In this document: piece by piece, positions 63,888 to 64,000 of the stretch
How positions within the stretch are numbered: position 1 is the first letter of the stretch
How the letters are laid out: each line of letters starts with the position of its first letter
DNA from: Actinosynnema pretiosum
Lineage (GTDB): Bacteria; Actinomycetota; Actinomycetes; Mycobacteriales; Pseudonocardiaceae
Reading direction: 5' to 3'
NCBI RefSeq assembly: GCF_024171695.1
Contig: NZ_JAMTCF010000010.1
Location: forward strand, 248,001-312,000
Length of the DNA: 64,000 nt
Notes under the pieces: model-generated
What the model was told of the DNA's origin: nothing
Seen by the model: only the letters and a program-made list of their open reading frames with translations
The model's database searches: none
Made by a program: the position numbers and the translations under genes

Positions 63888-63924
63888 CCGCAGAGGACAG
63901 TACACAGTGGACTGTCCTCTGCGG
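63888..63924. terminator. Bidirectional terminator hairpin
   Basis: CCGCAGAGGACAGT (63888-63901) and its exact complement at 63911-63924 flank a 9-base loop, between the convergent ABC exporter and LuxR-type genes. Confidence 0.85.
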
Positions 63925-63925
63925 G

Positions 63926-64000
63926 CTAGCGCTCGACCAGTCCGGCGTCGTGCGCGAGTACGGCAGCCTGGACCCGGTTCGCCAGGTCGAGGCGGGTCAG
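63926..64000 (-). CDS. LuxR-type regulator, C-terminal end (runs off right edge)
   Basis: The last 24 residues on the minus strand read LTRLDLANRVQAAVLAHDAGLVER followed by a TAG at 63926-63928. This is the recognition and fourth helix of a LuxR/NarL helix-turn-helix (SxxxLANRVQAAVLAHDAGLV type), so the gene is probably a response regulator. The rest is outside the window. Confidence 0.75.
   Translation of the reverse strand: MTRLDLANRVQAAVLAHDAGLVER

Overview
The window is very GC-rich, uses GTG starts freely, and packs genes with 1- and 4-base stop/start overlaps. It carries a Streptomyces-subtilisin-inhibitor-type protein, F420-type (Ddn) and P450 genes, and three separate secondary-metabolite loci. 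This points to a filamentous actinobacterium, most likely Pseudonocardiaceae (Actinosynnema/Saccharothrix-like). The genus is inference, not read from the sequence.

Layout. 1-785 (minus) is the N-terminal condensation domain of an NRPS that runs off the left edge. 786-1557 is non-coding and ends in a GC-rich minisatellite. 1558-5062 (minus) encodes an ABC exporter fused to an N-terminal HMA-like domain through a long Gly-rich linker, with a small DUF5132-like membrane partner upstream. 5670-11478 holds general genes: an SSI-type inhibitor, a SpoIIE-type phosphatase beside an RsbW-like kinase, an epimerase/TetR divergent pair, and a membrane-tethered solute-binding protein with no permease.

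11537-26267 (minus), with a divergent fatty-acyl ligase at 26703-28493, looks like a complete azoxy (N-N bond) natural-product locus. It has homologues of the valanimycin proteins VlmA (DUF2156 aminoacyl transfer), VlmB (ferritin-like di-iron), VlmO (membrane protein) and probably VlmH (acyl-CoA-dehydrogenase-fold N-hydroxylase). A fatty acyl ligase, two aldehyde-dehydrogenase-family enzymes and a class III aminotransferase could make a long-chain amine. A GMC oxidoreductase, SRPBCC protein, hydrolase and MacB-type ABC transporter complete the set. The inferred route is fatty acid, acyl-CoA or acyl-AMP, aldehyde, amine, hydroxylamine, amino-acid-linked hydrazine, azoxy compound.

30996-48711 (plus) is a tightly coupled NRPS/PKS operon. 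A C-A-T-TE NRPS is followed by an A-T-C-A-T-KS-KR-T-TE hybrid with no acyltransferase, whose A-domain codes read as Val/Ile-like and Pro. A TauD-type dioxygenase comes next. This trio matches the detoxin/rimosamide core. It is followed by a P450, a sugar nucleotidyltransferase, a beta-lactamase-fold hydrolase and a glycosyltransferase, suggesting a glycosylated member of that family.

48708-64000 is a mixed region: a SnoaL-like gene under a MerR-type promoter, an orphan Imm1 immunity protein, an MFS exporter, an FG-GAP gene remnant, a CadD-type transporter, an orphan prenyl-diphosphate C-methyltransferase, an M48-type membrane protease with a small partner, a P450/ferredoxin pair, an ABC exporter, and the DNA-binding end of a LuxR regulator at the right edge. 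Several genes across the window have a TANNNT hexamer 5-7 bases before the start codon, suggesting leaderless mRNAs. I saw no rRNA, tRNA, CRISPR array, transposase or phage gene.
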